From NCBI GenBank assembly GCA_964594045.1, contig CAZQKR010000001.1, positions 115,830-179,829 on the forward strand: a DNA stretch of 64,000 bases. Reading direction: 5' to 3'. Shown here piece by piece: positions 42,996-51,362 of the stretch. Source of the DNA: UBA2365 sp964594045. Lineage in GTDB: Bacteria; Bacteroidota; Bacteroidia; Chitinophagales; Saprospiraceae. The first letter of the stretch is position 1; each line of letters starts with the position of its first letter. Below the pieces are notes generated by a model that did not search any database, was not told the DNA's origin, and saw only the letters and a list, made by a program, of their open reading frames with translations. Made by a program: the position numbers and the translations under genes.

Positions 42996-43709
42996 TTATT
43001 CCGGGAGCGTCAACCCGGTGATCTTCAGACCTGAAACAAAAACTTCATCCGGTGGCGCCAGGAAACACATCGGTTGCCCGCTGAAAGGATGCCTGAATTT
43101 GAGTTCGCTCGCATGTAAAAACATCCTGGTCAGTCCAAAATGATCCCTGAAATATTTGTTGTGCTTGACATCCCCGTGTTTTTTATCGCCGATGACAGGA
43201 TGACGTATGTGTGCAAAATGCTTGCGGATCTGGTGTCTGCGCCCAGTCAGCGGGCTAACCTCTGCCAGGCTGAACCGTGCTGTCTGATAACGAAGACCAA
43301 TGGGTTCGGGAATTTCAGATTGGATCAGGCAGGTAAACCGGGTCAAAGCCGGTTTGGAAGATGAATGATCGGTTTCGGCATCCATTAATGGATAATCTAT
43401 TTCTCCATTTTCAGGGATCCAGCCACGAACGATGGCCAGATATTTTTTATCCACCATTCTTTCCCTGAAAATTCGGTTGAGTTCACTGCCGGCGATCGGA
43501 TTTTTACCAAAAACCACCACTCCGGAAGTTGCTCTGTCCAGGCGGTGACCGGTATATATCATGCAACCTGTTTGCTGCCGTACCAGTTGTAACAAAAACA
43601 CCCTGTCTTCACTCAACGGTGTCCGGTGCATCAGCAAACCTGCCGGTTTATTGACAGCGATCAGGTCATCATCTTCGTATAAAACCTGAATTTCGGGAAA
43701 GTCAGACAT
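42996..43709 (-). CDS. truC: tRNA pseudouridine(65) synthase
   Basis: Makes pseudouridine at position 65 of tRNA in the E. coli enzyme. 237 residues. Catalytic HRLDRATSGVVVFGK block with the Asp nucleophile; the TruC-specific signature HFAHIRHPVIGDKKHGD followed by KHNKYFR is present, which separates it from other RluA relatives. It lies on the same strand between the wtpA and wtpB genes but with about 200-base gaps on each side, so it interrupts the transporter genes rather than belonging to that function. Confidence 0.93.
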   Translation of the reverse strand: MSDFPEIQVLYEDDDLIAVNKPAGLLMHRTPLSEDRVFLLQLVRQQTGCMIYTGHRLDRATSGVVVFGKNPIAGSELNRIFRERMVDKKYLAIVRGWIPENGEIDYPLMDAETDHSSSKPALTRFTCLIQSEIPEPIGLRYQTARFSLAEVSPLTGRRHQIRKHFAHIRHPVIGDKKHGDVKHNKYFRDHFGLTRMFLHASELKFRHPFSGQPMCFLAPPDEVFVSGLKITGLTLPE

Positions 43710-43922
43710 GGCATCTCATTTTTATTGGGTAATATCGAAGGTTGATAGTCTATTAGTCTATAGCATTTAAGCCATAATTATATGATTGGTGTCAAAAGTA
43801 TCATTTCTTTGGCAAATACAGAGTCTATTGCTACATGTACTCTATCAGATCATACAGACTCAAAGACAAAAAGACTAAACAGCCAGCCACCAGAATGATT
43901 ACAAGATCGTTTATCACCATGA

Positions 43923-44885
43923 CTAAGGATTAAGCAGAAAATCAGGCGCTGAGTTTTTGTATTGTTCATCCAGGTACCGTACCATAGTCATTCCGCTTTT
44001 TTCAAGAATCTTTCCCCCTTTTCCGGGATCGAGCAAAAAATTTAAAAAAGTTTTTGCCCCTTCCTGATTTTCAGCATTTTCCGGTATTGAAAAGCTGTAA
44101 AGGATGGTTGATCCCGGGATTTCTGTCTGCTCTCCCGGTTGCTTTCCTTTAACTGTAACACTCACGTCTTTATACCAGTTTTCCATTTCAGGATCGGACA
44201 GGTTCAACTGAGCCGGCAGTTCGATGTATTTCAGACCGTGTTGAATGGCAACTGATCTGTAGATGAAAAGATAATCGAGGTTATGGCTGTGCAGGAGGGA
44301 AAGCAAATCCACCTCTTTAGGCCTGATAACGGTACTTTTTTTATTGGCCAGTTTATCAGCCAAACCGGGTTTTTGCTGTATTTTCTCTGCCAGTTTGAAT
44401 ATAAATATTGTTCTGTATCCGCATGGATCGGCGTTGGGATCAGACCTTCCGATGATCAGTTCTTCGTCTTGAAGGCGGTCGTACCAGTTGAGGCTGTCGA
44501 TCTTACCAGCCTCTTTGGACTGATCGTTGTAAGCGATCACCATTTCATTGGAAGCGAAGCCGAATTGCCATTTTGCGTGTTCAGGGATCAGGAGATTATC
44601 GATCACAAGGTAATCCGCCACTGCAATGATGTCGCAGGGTTTTTGCAGGTCAGCAATTTTTCTTGCAGCATCCACACTACCGGAAGATTCCAGGTTGATC
44701 TGTAATTCCGGATGTTCTTTTTTAAAGGCATCTGCCATTTGCTTAAAAGGTACGGACAGGCTGCCGGCGTGGAAAATGGTGAGTATTTGCCCCGATCTGT
44801 TATCCTGGTGATTTTTACAATTTGAGAAAAAAGCAAAAGTCATCGTGATCAAAAGTGTTTTAGAAAATAAACCAAATAACTTCAT
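43923..44885 (-). CDS. wtpA: Tungstate/molybdate-binding lipoprotein, WtpA type
   Basis: 320 residues from the ATG at 44885; an upstream in-frame start would add 29 residues and overlap the previous gene. Residues 1-22 form a lipoprotein signal (hydrophobic core, then FFSNC, with the Cys as lipid anchor). The body matches WtpA: ILTIFHAGSLSVPFKQM, LESSGSVDAARKIADL, DIIAVADYLVIDNLLIP, and RSDPNADPCGYRT. It captures tungstate or molybdate outside the inner membrane for WtpBC. The start is 22 bases after the prolyl-tRNA deacylase stop. Confidence 0.9.
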   Translation of the reverse strand: MKLFGLFSKTLLITMTFAFFSNCKNHQDNRSGQILTIFHAGSLSVPFKQMADAFKKEHPELQINLESSGSVDAARKIADLQKPCDIIAVADYLVIDNLLIPEHAKWQFGFASNEMVIAYNDQSKEAGKIDSLNWYDRLQDEELIIGRSDPNADPCGYRTIFIFKLAEKIQQKPGLADKLANKKSTVIRPKEVDLLSLLHSHNLDYLFIYRSVAIQHGLKYIELPAQLNLSDPEMENWYKDVSVTVKGKQPGEQTEIPGSTILYSFSIPENAENQEGAKTFLNFLLDPGKGGKILEKSGMTMVRYLDEQYKNSAPDFLLNP

Positions 44886-44907
44886 TTCGGTTTGATTGTT
44901 TAAATAA

Positions 44908-45399
44908 TCAATATAATTCGACATATTCATATCGGTTTCCCGTATGATCCAGAAACCTGATGAAATCAACATAACTTACGACCAATGAGGCTGTATTGAT
45001 GCATGGATGAAAGCTGATCGCCTTGCTTTGTGCAAGGTTTTTATCCAGAAAAACATGCACATGGTTTTCCTGATCATGGATCAAACCAAAGGGAGAAACA
45101 GAACCGGGTGTCAATCCCAGGTATTTCATCATTCTTTCCGGTGAAGCAAAACTGATCTTACCTTGCCTGAGTCTTTTTTCCAGGTCATGGATGTTGAGGT
45201 CCTGAGAACACTCGAGGATCACGAGGTAATGTTTGTTGCCTTTATGATTGCGAAAAAACAGGTTTTTGCAGTGTGTTGCATCCAGGTTGATCCAGTATTT
45301 TGAAGCTTCCTCGATGGTTGGAGCAGGCGGATGCTCATAGTATTCGAATGGGATCGCCAGATCGTTGAGCAATTGATAGAGTTTCGGATCGCCGTTCAT
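44908..45399 (-). CDS. YbaK/ProX-type prolyl-tRNA deacylase
   Basis: 163 residues. INS-domain protein that hydrolyses mischarged tRNA-Pro, for example with Ala or Cys. It has the family's N-terminal EHPPAPTIEEASKYW, the conserved KNLFFRNHKGNKHYLVIL strand with the catalytic Lys, and TPGSVSPFGLIHD. The short ProS in this window has no editing domain, so the two fit functionally although they are 18 kb apart. It is followed closely by wtpA on the same strand. Confidence 0.88.
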   Translation of the reverse strand: MNGDPKLYQLLNDLAIPFEYYEHPPAPTIEEASKYWINLDATHCKNLFFRNHKGNKHYLVILECSQDLNIHDLEKRLRQGKISFASPERMMKYLGLTPGSVSPFGLIHDQENHVHVFLDKNLAQSKAISFHPCINTASLVVSYVDFIRFLDHTGNRYEYVELY

Positions 45400-45401
45400 G
45401 G

Positions 45402-45606
45402 GTTGAGTTGTTGATTTGTTGAATTGTTGAGTTGTTGTTCGAGCTATTTTTCAGATCAGCAGTCGATAGTTTCTTTGTTCCTAAGTTCCTTTGTTCGAAA
45501 TGTTCGAGTTGTTCGATTTGTTTGCCACAGATCACTGATTACTACTCACATTTGACAGTTCACAGATCATCTGAAAATGTTCAATTGATGAGTTGTTGAG
45601 TTGTTT
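45402..45606. repeat. Intergenic TTGTTGAGTTG-type simple repeats
   Basis: Two blocks, 45402-45440 and 45581-45606, are built from TTGTTGA/GTTGTTGAG-like units; a third block around 45470-45525 has TTGTTCGA-like units. No gene fits here. It separates the moco genes from the deacylase-wtpA pair. Confidence 0.6.
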
Positions 45607-46532
45607 TAATGGTTATCAAAATTATAAACCATATAGATCAGGTGTTCAAGGACTTTATTGATCTCTGTCATATATTCCTTCACAGCTTTGGGACTGCCGG
45701 GAAGACAGAAAACGAGCATTTTACCCTTCACACCGGCAACACTGCGGCTGATCAGCGCTTTTGGGTTTTCTGCGCCATATTTCATCCGGATCATCTCCAT
45801 GATACCGGGGATCTGTTTGTCCAGGAGCGGTGTGATCGTTTCGATGGTGATATCTCTGGAACCAATTCCGGTTCCTCCCGTGGTGATCAGTACATCTGAA
45901 CTTTCCCCAAGTCTCTCTGCCAAATCCTTCAACATCTCTGCATTATCAGGAATGACATGGTTGGTTATCTCGCATTTACGATCTATTTCCGTAAAAAATG
46001 CTTTGCATATTTCAGTGATTGCAGGGCCGCTCAGATCTTTGTATTCTCCCCTGCTGGCTCTGTCACTTAAAGTGATCACATCAATTTTAAAAACTTTGGG
46101 ATGGTATTCCAATACGTCATGCGTTTTTAACAGACCGGGTCGGATCACTTTGGCAAAAACGCCTTCTTTGGGCATCACGCATTGGCCTACTGCAACAAAA
46201 ATAGCGCAACCGCCACCGTGACACTTTTTCCCTTTCTGGGTGATCATCAATTCGACATCGTCATTTTTGATAGTATCCAGCAATTTTACTTCGCGAAAAT
46301 CGATCCCTTCCGTGGTGATGTTTTCAGCAAAATCACCCGGTTTGAATTCCTGGCCGTATTGTTGGCTGAAAGCGTTGATCTGTTCAGATGCCAGCAGGCT
46401 GACCTGGCGGTGCCAATCGCCACGATGGGCGTCGTTTACAATACCATATTCATCTATAGTAATTTCAGAAACCGGATGTTTGACAGTTCCTTTTTCTATG
46501 GAGATATTCAGAGAGCTAATTTTTGCAATCAT
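45606..46532 (-). CDS. MOSC domain / molybdopterin adenylyltransferase (MogA) fusion
   Basis: 308 residues in two domains. Residues 1-145 are a MOSC domain (HRQVSLLASEQINAF, GDFAENITTEGID, and a conserved Cys in GKKCHGGGCAI); MOSC domains bind the cofactor's metal-sulfur centre or carry sulfur. Residues about 150-305 are MogA/MoaB (VITLSDRASRGEYKDLSGP, DVLITTGGTGIGSRD, CLPGSPKAV), which adenylates molybdopterin before metal insertion. One gene thus covers two cofactor steps. It lies 17 bases after moaC. Confidence 0.9.
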   Translation of the reverse strand: MIAKISSLNISIEKGTVKHPVSEITIDEYGIVNDAHRGDWHRQVSLLASEQINAFSQQYGQEFKPGDFAENITTEGIDFREVKLLDTIKNDDVELMITQKGKKCHGGGCAIFVAVGQCVMPKEGVFAKVIRPGLLKTHDVLEYHPKVFKIDVITLSDRASRGEYKDLSGPAITEICKAFFTEIDRKCEITNHVIPDNAEMLKDLAERLGESSDVLITTGGTGIGSRDITIETITPLLDKQIPGIMEMIRMKYGAENPKALISRSVAGVKGKMLVFCLPGSPKAVKEYMTEINKVLEHLIYMVYNFDNH

Positions 46533-46549
46533 AGCATTCTTTTCAACAT

Positions 46550-47008
46550 TTACAATTCATTTTTCTGTTTTTCCAGCAACACAATATCCGAGATCCTCAT
46601 ATTCTTATCCACTGCTTTGCACATATCGTAGATGGTCAGCAAGCCGATGCTGACCGCAGTCAGGGCTTCCATTTCGACGCCTGTTTTGCCGGTGCATTTT
46701 GCTGTGGCGGTGATGCGGACGCCTATATCTTGGATAGTTGCCCGGACTTCGACCTTATTCAGATTGATCTGATGGCAAAGCGGGATCAGTTCAGGAGTTT
46801 TCTTTGCAGCCATGATCCCGGCGATTTCAGCGATGCTTAAAACATCTCCTTTTTTGACGGTATTTTCCCGGATCATGTTCAGTGTTTCATTCTGCAGAAA
46901 AATAAATCCTTCCGCAACAGCTGTTCTTTTGCTCTCGGGTTTATCCCCGACATCCACCATATTGGCTTTGCCGGATTGATCCAGGTGTGTCAATTTTTTT
47001 TCTTCCAT
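46550..47008 (-). CDS. moaC: Cyclic pyranopterin monophosphate synthase
   Basis: 152 residues from the ATG at 47008; a longer in-frame start would overlap moaA. Converts the MoaA product to cPMP, the first stable cofactor intermediate. Conserved MVDVGDKPESKRTAVAEG, IAEIAGIMAAKKTPELIPLCHQI and KTGVEMEALTAVSIGLLTIYDMCKA segments, split in the source order, are all present, including the catalytic Lys and Asp. The ATG is one base from the moaA stop, showing tight coupling. Confidence 0.95.
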   Translation of the reverse strand: MEEKKLTHLDQSGKANMVDVGDKPESKRTAVAEGFIFLQNETLNMIRENTVKKGDVLSIAEIAGIMAAKKTPELIPLCHQINLNKVEVRATIQDIGVRITATAKCTGKTGVEMEALTAVSIGLLTIYDMCKAVDKNMRISDIVLLEKQKNEL

Positions 47009-47009
47009 A

Positions 47010-47810
47010 TCAACCTCCGATATTATAAAATTCACGATGGGAACAGGTGGTTCCCTTTTCCGGTTTGAATGCCACGGCCTCTGTCACTGCTTTCCGGGCT
47101 CCAAGCGTTCTGACGTTGTATTCTTCGTCTGAGAACAAACACGCTTTGATGTATCCGTTAGCTGTCAGTCTGAGCCTGTTGCAAATGGCGCAATTGCCAC
47201 CGGTTCCGCCTTCCACAACAGAAAATTCCCCGCTTGCCAGGTTCATTTGACGGATAAAACGCACTTCCAACCCATGTTCTCTTGCAAATTGAAGCATCTT
47301 TTGCTTCTTCGGATCATCTTTCTGGTCAAAAAGTACCGTATTGATCTTAACGGGTGTTAAACCGGCTTTTTGGGCAGCTTCAATACCTTTCAGTACCCGA
47401 TCCAGGTCACCACCTCGTGTGATCCTGCTGAATTCTTCCTCATCGAGGGTATCCAGGCTCACATTCACACGCATCAATCCGGCTTCTTTGAGTGGTTTTG
47501 CGAATTGATCCAGGTAAAAACCATTTGTTGTCATTCCCAGGTCTGTAATGCCTTTAATTTTTGCAATTTCAGATACAAGATGTACAATCCCTTTCCTTAC
47601 CAACGGTTCTCCACCCGTGATCCTGATCTTGTTCACACCCAATTCAGCAGCGATTTTGCAAACTTCCACGATCTCATCATAGCTGAGGATGTCTTCATGA
47701 CGGAGCATGTGTACTCCTTCAGGCGGCATACAATAAACGCACCTGAAATTGCAGCGGTCTGTGACCGAAACCCTGAGGTAATTGATATGTCTGTTAAATC
47801 TGTCTAACAT
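47010..47810 (-). CDS. moaA: GTP 3',8-cyclase, compact form
   Basis: 266 residues from the ATG at 47810. Radical SAM enzyme that starts molybdenum cofactor synthesis from GTP. N-terminal cluster motif CNFRCVYC in VSVTDRCNFRCVYCMPPEG, SAM-binding ITGGEPLVRKG, and the second cluster in NCAICNRLRLTANGYIKAC. It ends in the functional diglycine GG. The usual 330 residues are cut to 266 because the stretch between the FIRQMNL strand and the second cluster is much shorter than usual. The start overlaps the moeA end by 17 bases. Confidence 0.92.
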   Translation of the reverse strand: MLDRFNRHINYLRVSVTDRCNFRCVYCMPPEGVHMLRHEDILSYDEIVEVCKIAAELGVNKIRITGGEPLVRKGIVHLVSEIAKIKGITDLGMTTNGFYLDQFAKPLKEAGLMRVNVSLDTLDEEEFSRITRGGDLDRVLKGIEAAQKAGLTPVKINTVLFDQKDDPKKQKMLQFAREHGLEVRFIRQMNLASGEFSVVEGGTGGNCAICNRLRLTANGYIKACLFSDEEYNVRTLGARKAVTEAVAFKPEKGTTCSHREFYNIGG

Positions 47811-48966
47811 AAACCGTTTCCCCAGCTTTTTTCTCCAATTCTCCAATGTCCAGATACATGATGCCAAATGCATTTGCATAGGCGCTGATATGCGCAGAAC
47901 CATGGTATAACAACGGGCTGACCGTGCCTCCAGGATCGAGTTTTACGGGATACCAGGACTTCCTGCCAGCTTTTTTCCTGCTGATCGTTTGCCCCAGAAC
48001 AAAAGGAAAAACGGGTGCAGCATATTTGTGTCCCATGATCCGGTACAACATAGGTTTGACTATCGTTTCAAATAACACGAGTCCGGAAACCGGATTCCCG
48101 GGCATGCCAAAACAAAATTTCTTTTCACTCCGTGCAAAAACCAATGGCCTTCCGGGTTGTGCAGCTATGCTGTCAAAACAAACATTCAATCCCGAATTTT
48201 TGATGGCAGGCGCTACATAATCCAGTTCGCCCATGGAAACGCCACCGGTGATGATCAGCACATCATGTTTTGCCAGTGCATGACGGATCGCGTCCTCGGT
48301 AGATTTGTAGGTATCTTCCACAATGCCATGATATTCAGCTTCCAGGTCCATCGAGCGGCAAAGACTGATGAGTTGCGTGGCATTGCAATTATAGATCTGT
48401 CCTTGCTCCAGCTTGTTGCCGGGTTCGATGATCTCATTTCCGGTTACGATGATCCCGACAGATGGTTTTTGATAGACTTTTACCTGATCAAGTCCGAGTG
48501 TGGCCAGAATGCCACTGTGAAAAGCCTTGATGAGCGTTCCGCGGCTCAGGACCAGATCACCCTCGAGGATGTCTTCTCCCTTAGGAGAGATATTTACAGA
48601 GGATCTTTGATTCAGAATTCGGATCATATTTCCCTGAACGTCAACATCTTCAACCATCACCACCATATCTGCACCCTTTGGAACGGGCGCACCGGTCATT
48701 ATTTTCATGCAATGTCCCTCCCGGAGCAGAAGGTTTTCAGCTTCACCTGCTGAGATAACACCGTCTATGATCAATTCGCCGGTTATATCTTTTTTATGTA
48801 TGGCAAAGCCGTCTACCATACTTTTGTTGAACGGCGGCATGGTGATCCCGGAAATGACATCTTCAGCCAGAACACGATGAACACTTTCTGCCACCGGAAT
48901 GGTTTCAGTTCCGGTGGTAAAATCCGTATTCAATACTATTTGTAAAGCTTCCGTATGTGTGATCAT
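47794..48966 (-). CDS. moeA: Molybdopterin molybdenumtransferase
   Basis: 390 residues. Inserts molybdate, or tungstate, into adenylated molybdopterin. MPPFNKSMVDGFAI, GAPVPKGADMVVMVED, SPKGEDI, IVTGNEIIEPG, the catalytic ITGGVSMGELDYV and GMPGNPVSGLVLFE blocks are all present. It is the first gene of the moeA-moaA-moaC-MOSC/mogA operon, with stop and start overlaps to moaA. Some genomes carry MoeA paralogues specialised for tungsten; which metal this one uses cannot be read from the sequence. Confidence 0.95.
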   Translation of the reverse strand: MITHTEALQIVLNTDFTTGTETIPVAESVHRVLAEDVISGITMPPFNKSMVDGFAIHKKDITGELIIDGVISAGEAENLLLREGHCMKIMTGAPVPKGADMVVMVEDVDVQGNMIRILNQRSSVNISPKGEDILEGDLVLSRGTLIKAFHSGILATLGLDQVKVYQKPSVGIIVTGNEIIEPGNKLEQGQIYNCNATQLISLCRSMDLEAEYHGIVEDTYKSTEDAIRHALAKHDVLIITGGVSMGELDYVAPAIKNSGLNVCFDSIAAQPGRPLVFARSEKKFCFGMPGNPVSGLVLFETIVKPMLYRIMGHKYAAPVFPFVLGQTISRKKAGRKSWYPVKLDPGGTVSPLLYHGSAHISAYANAFGIMYLDIGELEKKAGETVYVRQI

Positions 48967-48979
48967 GTCATCTTTTTAG

Positions 48980-48987
48980 CAAATTTA
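48980..48987 (-). promoter_or_regulatory. moeA operon -7 element
   Basis: Minus strand TAAATTTG followed by C, exact TAnnTTTG, 13 bases before the ATG. Same nine-base form as at the AOR and wtpB genes. Confidence 0.4.
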
Positions 48988-49304
48988 ATAAAAACTATCT
49001 GTTTGTTTAGATTGGGAGTCTTTTAGTCTTTTAGCTTAAATTGATGGCTTGGGTCAAAACTTTAATTTCAAGAGTAATTTTAGTATTTTTTTTGGTTAAT
49101 GTATGCGCTCAAATATCACAGAGTAACAGACTAACATACTAATCAGCTAAATACCTAAACAATTATCAAATTTTGAAAAAAGTGTGGTTTTCAAATAAAA
49201 CTTAAAACGCCTGTGTTCTCTTAGTTTGCTTTTCGAACTAAAAGCAGTTTGACCACAAAGGCTTCCAGGAAGTTACAAATTGCACAATATCCGCGAGTTA
49301 ATAA
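48988..49304. other. Intergenic region upstream of moeA, simple AGTCTTTTAG-like repeats
   Basis: About 320 AT-rich bases. The part near 49018-49032 has AGTCTTTTAGTCTTTTAG, similar to sequence at 57356-57366 and, more loosely, 43745-43760. No gene seen. Confidence 0.4.
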
Positions 49305-49340
49305 ATATTGAGGAGATGACAGTTGTCACCTCCTCAATAT
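49305..49340 (-). terminator. pruA terminator hairpin
   Basis: Long stem: ATATTGAGGAG (49305-49315) with CTCCTCAATAT (49330-49340), one mismatch, then TGACA (49317-49321) with TGTCA (49324-49328) and a two-base loop. It begins four bases after the pruA stop and is followed on the minus strand by TTTATTAA. Confidence 0.7.
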
Positions 49341-49344
49341 ATTT

Positions 49345-50976
49345 TTATGCCTCTTCCATAAATGGATACCGGTAATTTTCCGGTGTAACGAAGGTTTCCT
49401 TGATCGTTCTGGGAGAAACCCACCTGTACAGGTTCATGGCAGATCCGGCCTTGTCATTGGTTCCTGATGATCTTGCCCCGCCAAAAGGCTGTTGGCCAAC
49501 GACAGCACCAGTGGGTTTATCATTGATATAGAAATTACCTGCAGAATGTCTCAATGCTTCAAATGCCTGGACCACAGCGATCCGGTCATGCGCAAGAATT
49601 GCGCCGGTCAGAGCGAATGGTGAAGTATTATCCACCAGCTTGAGCGTTTCTCCATAATCTTCATCCTTGTACACATAGATGGTCAGCACCGGTCCAAAGA
49701 TCTCTTCGCGCATGGTGATGAATTGCGGATCTTTGGTCAGGATCACAGTTGGCTCAATAAAGTAACCTTTGGATTTATCGCATTTGCCGCCCATGATGAT
49801 CTCAGCCACATCTGAATTCCTTGCCTGGTCGATATACCATGAGATACTGTCAAAAGCTTTTACGTCAATAACTGCATTGATAAAATTCCTGAAATCCCTT
49901 ACATCGCCCATTTTAAATGAATTGAGGTCATCAGAAAGCAATTGTCTGACTTCGGGCCAGATGCTCTCCGGGATATAGGCTCTGGAAGCAGCAGAACATT
50001 TTTGACCCTGGTATTCAAATGCACCACGACTTAGCGTAGTGGATACCTGAACCGGCTTGGCGGATGAGTGGACCATCACAAAGTCCTTACCGCCGGTCTC
50101 CCCTACTATTCTGGGAAAGCTTCTGTATTTGGGTAAATTTCTGGCGATCACTTCATACAAATTCTGAAAGGTTTCAGCAGAACCCGTAAAATGTAATCCT
50201 GCAAATTCCCTGTGATTGAAAATAATATCTCCGGCAATGCGTCCGCTTACATTGATCATATTGATGACACCCGGGGGTATTCCGGCTTCTTCGAGCACTT
50301 CCATAATGACTTTGGCAGAATACAATTGGGTTCGGGCAGGTTTCCAGACGATCGTATTGCCCATCAATGCAGGTGCTCCGGAAAGATTACCGGCGATGGA
50401 CGTAAAATTGAACGGAGAAAGCGCAAAGACAAAGCCTTCCAGCGGACGGTATTCGGTCCGGTTCCACCGATTGTGTGCACTGATCGGTTGCACTTTATAG
50501 ATCTCCGCCATAAAATGGATATTGAAGCGGTAAAAATCCACCAGTTCAGCCACACCATCTATCTCTGCCTGGAAAACATTTTTGGATTGTCCCAGCATAA
50601 CTGCGGCATTCATTTTTGCCCTGTATGGACCGGCCAATAACTCACCAGCCTTCATGAAAATGGCAGCCCTGTCTTCCCATGGCATGGCTTCCCAGTCAGC
50701 TTTGGCTGACAGAGCAGCCTCAATGGCGCTCTCCACATGGGTAGCATCTCCTTCATAAAAATAACCGATCTTATGACTCAGGTCATGGGGCATATAAATA
50801 TCTTCAACATGGTCTGTTCTGACTTCTTTTCCATTGATGATCATCGGAACTTCCCATATTTCATGGCTCATTTTTTCGAGCATTTGCTTGAGCTCTTTTC
50901 TTTCCGGCGAACCGGGCCTGTATTCCAGGATGGGCTCATTGACGGGAGGCGGTATTCTGTAATATCCATTTGACAT
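49345..50976 (-). CDS. pruA: L-glutamate gamma-semialdehyde dehydrogenase
   Basis: Oxidises glutamate semialdehyde/P5C to glutamate with NAD, the last step of proline breakdown. 543 residues, the single-function type. Catalytic Cys in YQGQKCSAASRAYIP, general base Glu in VGETGGKDFVMVHSS, and the FGGARSSGTNDKAGS segment typical of P5C dehydrogenases are present. No proline dehydrogenase is in the window. It has its own promoter and terminator, so it is probably a single-gene transcript. Confidence 0.95.
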   Translation of the reverse strand: MSNGYYRIPPPVNEPILEYRPGSPERKELKQMLEKMSHEIWEVPMIINGKEVRTDHVEDIYMPHDLSHKIGYFYEGDATHVESAIEAALSAKADWEAMPWEDRAAIFMKAGELLAGPYRAKMNAAVMLGQSKNVFQAEIDGVAELVDFYRFNIHFMAEIYKVQPISAHNRWNRTEYRPLEGFVFALSPFNFTSIAGNLSGAPALMGNTIVWKPARTQLYSAKVIMEVLEEAGIPPGVINMINVSGRIAGDIIFNHREFAGLHFTGSAETFQNLYEVIARNLPKYRSFPRIVGETGGKDFVMVHSSAKPVQVSTTLSRGAFEYQGQKCSAASRAYIPESIWPEVRQLLSDDLNSFKMGDVRDFRNFINAVIDVKAFDSISWYIDQARNSDVAEIIMGGKCDKSKGYFIEPTVILTKDPQFITMREEIFGPVLTIYVYKDEDYGETLKLVDNTSPFALTGAILAHDRIAVVQAFEALRHSAGNFYINDKPTGAVVGQQPFGGARSSGTNDKAGSAMNLYRWVSPRTIKETFVTPENYRYPFMEEA

Positions 50977-51051
50977 AATGTGAAATATGATTTAATTTTA
51001 AAGAAAAAATTACATTTTAAGAACAGATGTAAGCTTTGGATGTTCAGGCGG

Positions 51052-51081
51052 CAAAAGTAATAAATTATAATTGCGCAACAA
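51052..51081 (-). promoter_or_regulatory. pruA promoter
   Basis: Minus strand: TTG at 51081-51079, 19 bases, then TACTTTTG at 51059-51052. Leader about 70 bases. Confidence 0.55.
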
Positions 51082-51362
51082 AAAAATGCATTTGCGGCAA
51101 TTGGATCTTAATAATTTTTAGGTTAAACAACTTATAAATAGAGTTTTATAAATTATTGATCCTTAATATATTTAATCTGATCATCAACAAGGAAAAATAT
51201 ACAGGGCAAAAAAATACCATTGGTAAAGCTGTTTTAATGAAGTATTGAATATGATCTGGCAAGGATGGCAAAAGTTGCATTCAAACAACTTAAAGCATAC
51301 ATTTTAACCGGATAAACTGTTAAAAAACTCAACCTTAGTGAAATCATTTAAATCGAATTTTT
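51082..51362. other. Divergent region pruA / MBL hydrolase
   Basis: About 280 AT-rich bases. Apart from the pruA promoter beside it nothing was recognised; no exact TAnnTTTG for the plus-strand gene. Confidence 0.4.

Noticed and set aside
45402..45606. TTGTTGAG repeats as a possible CRISPR or tRNA cluster
   Set aside because: Simple-sequence units without conserved spacers, and no tRNA-like clover-leaf or T-loop pattern.
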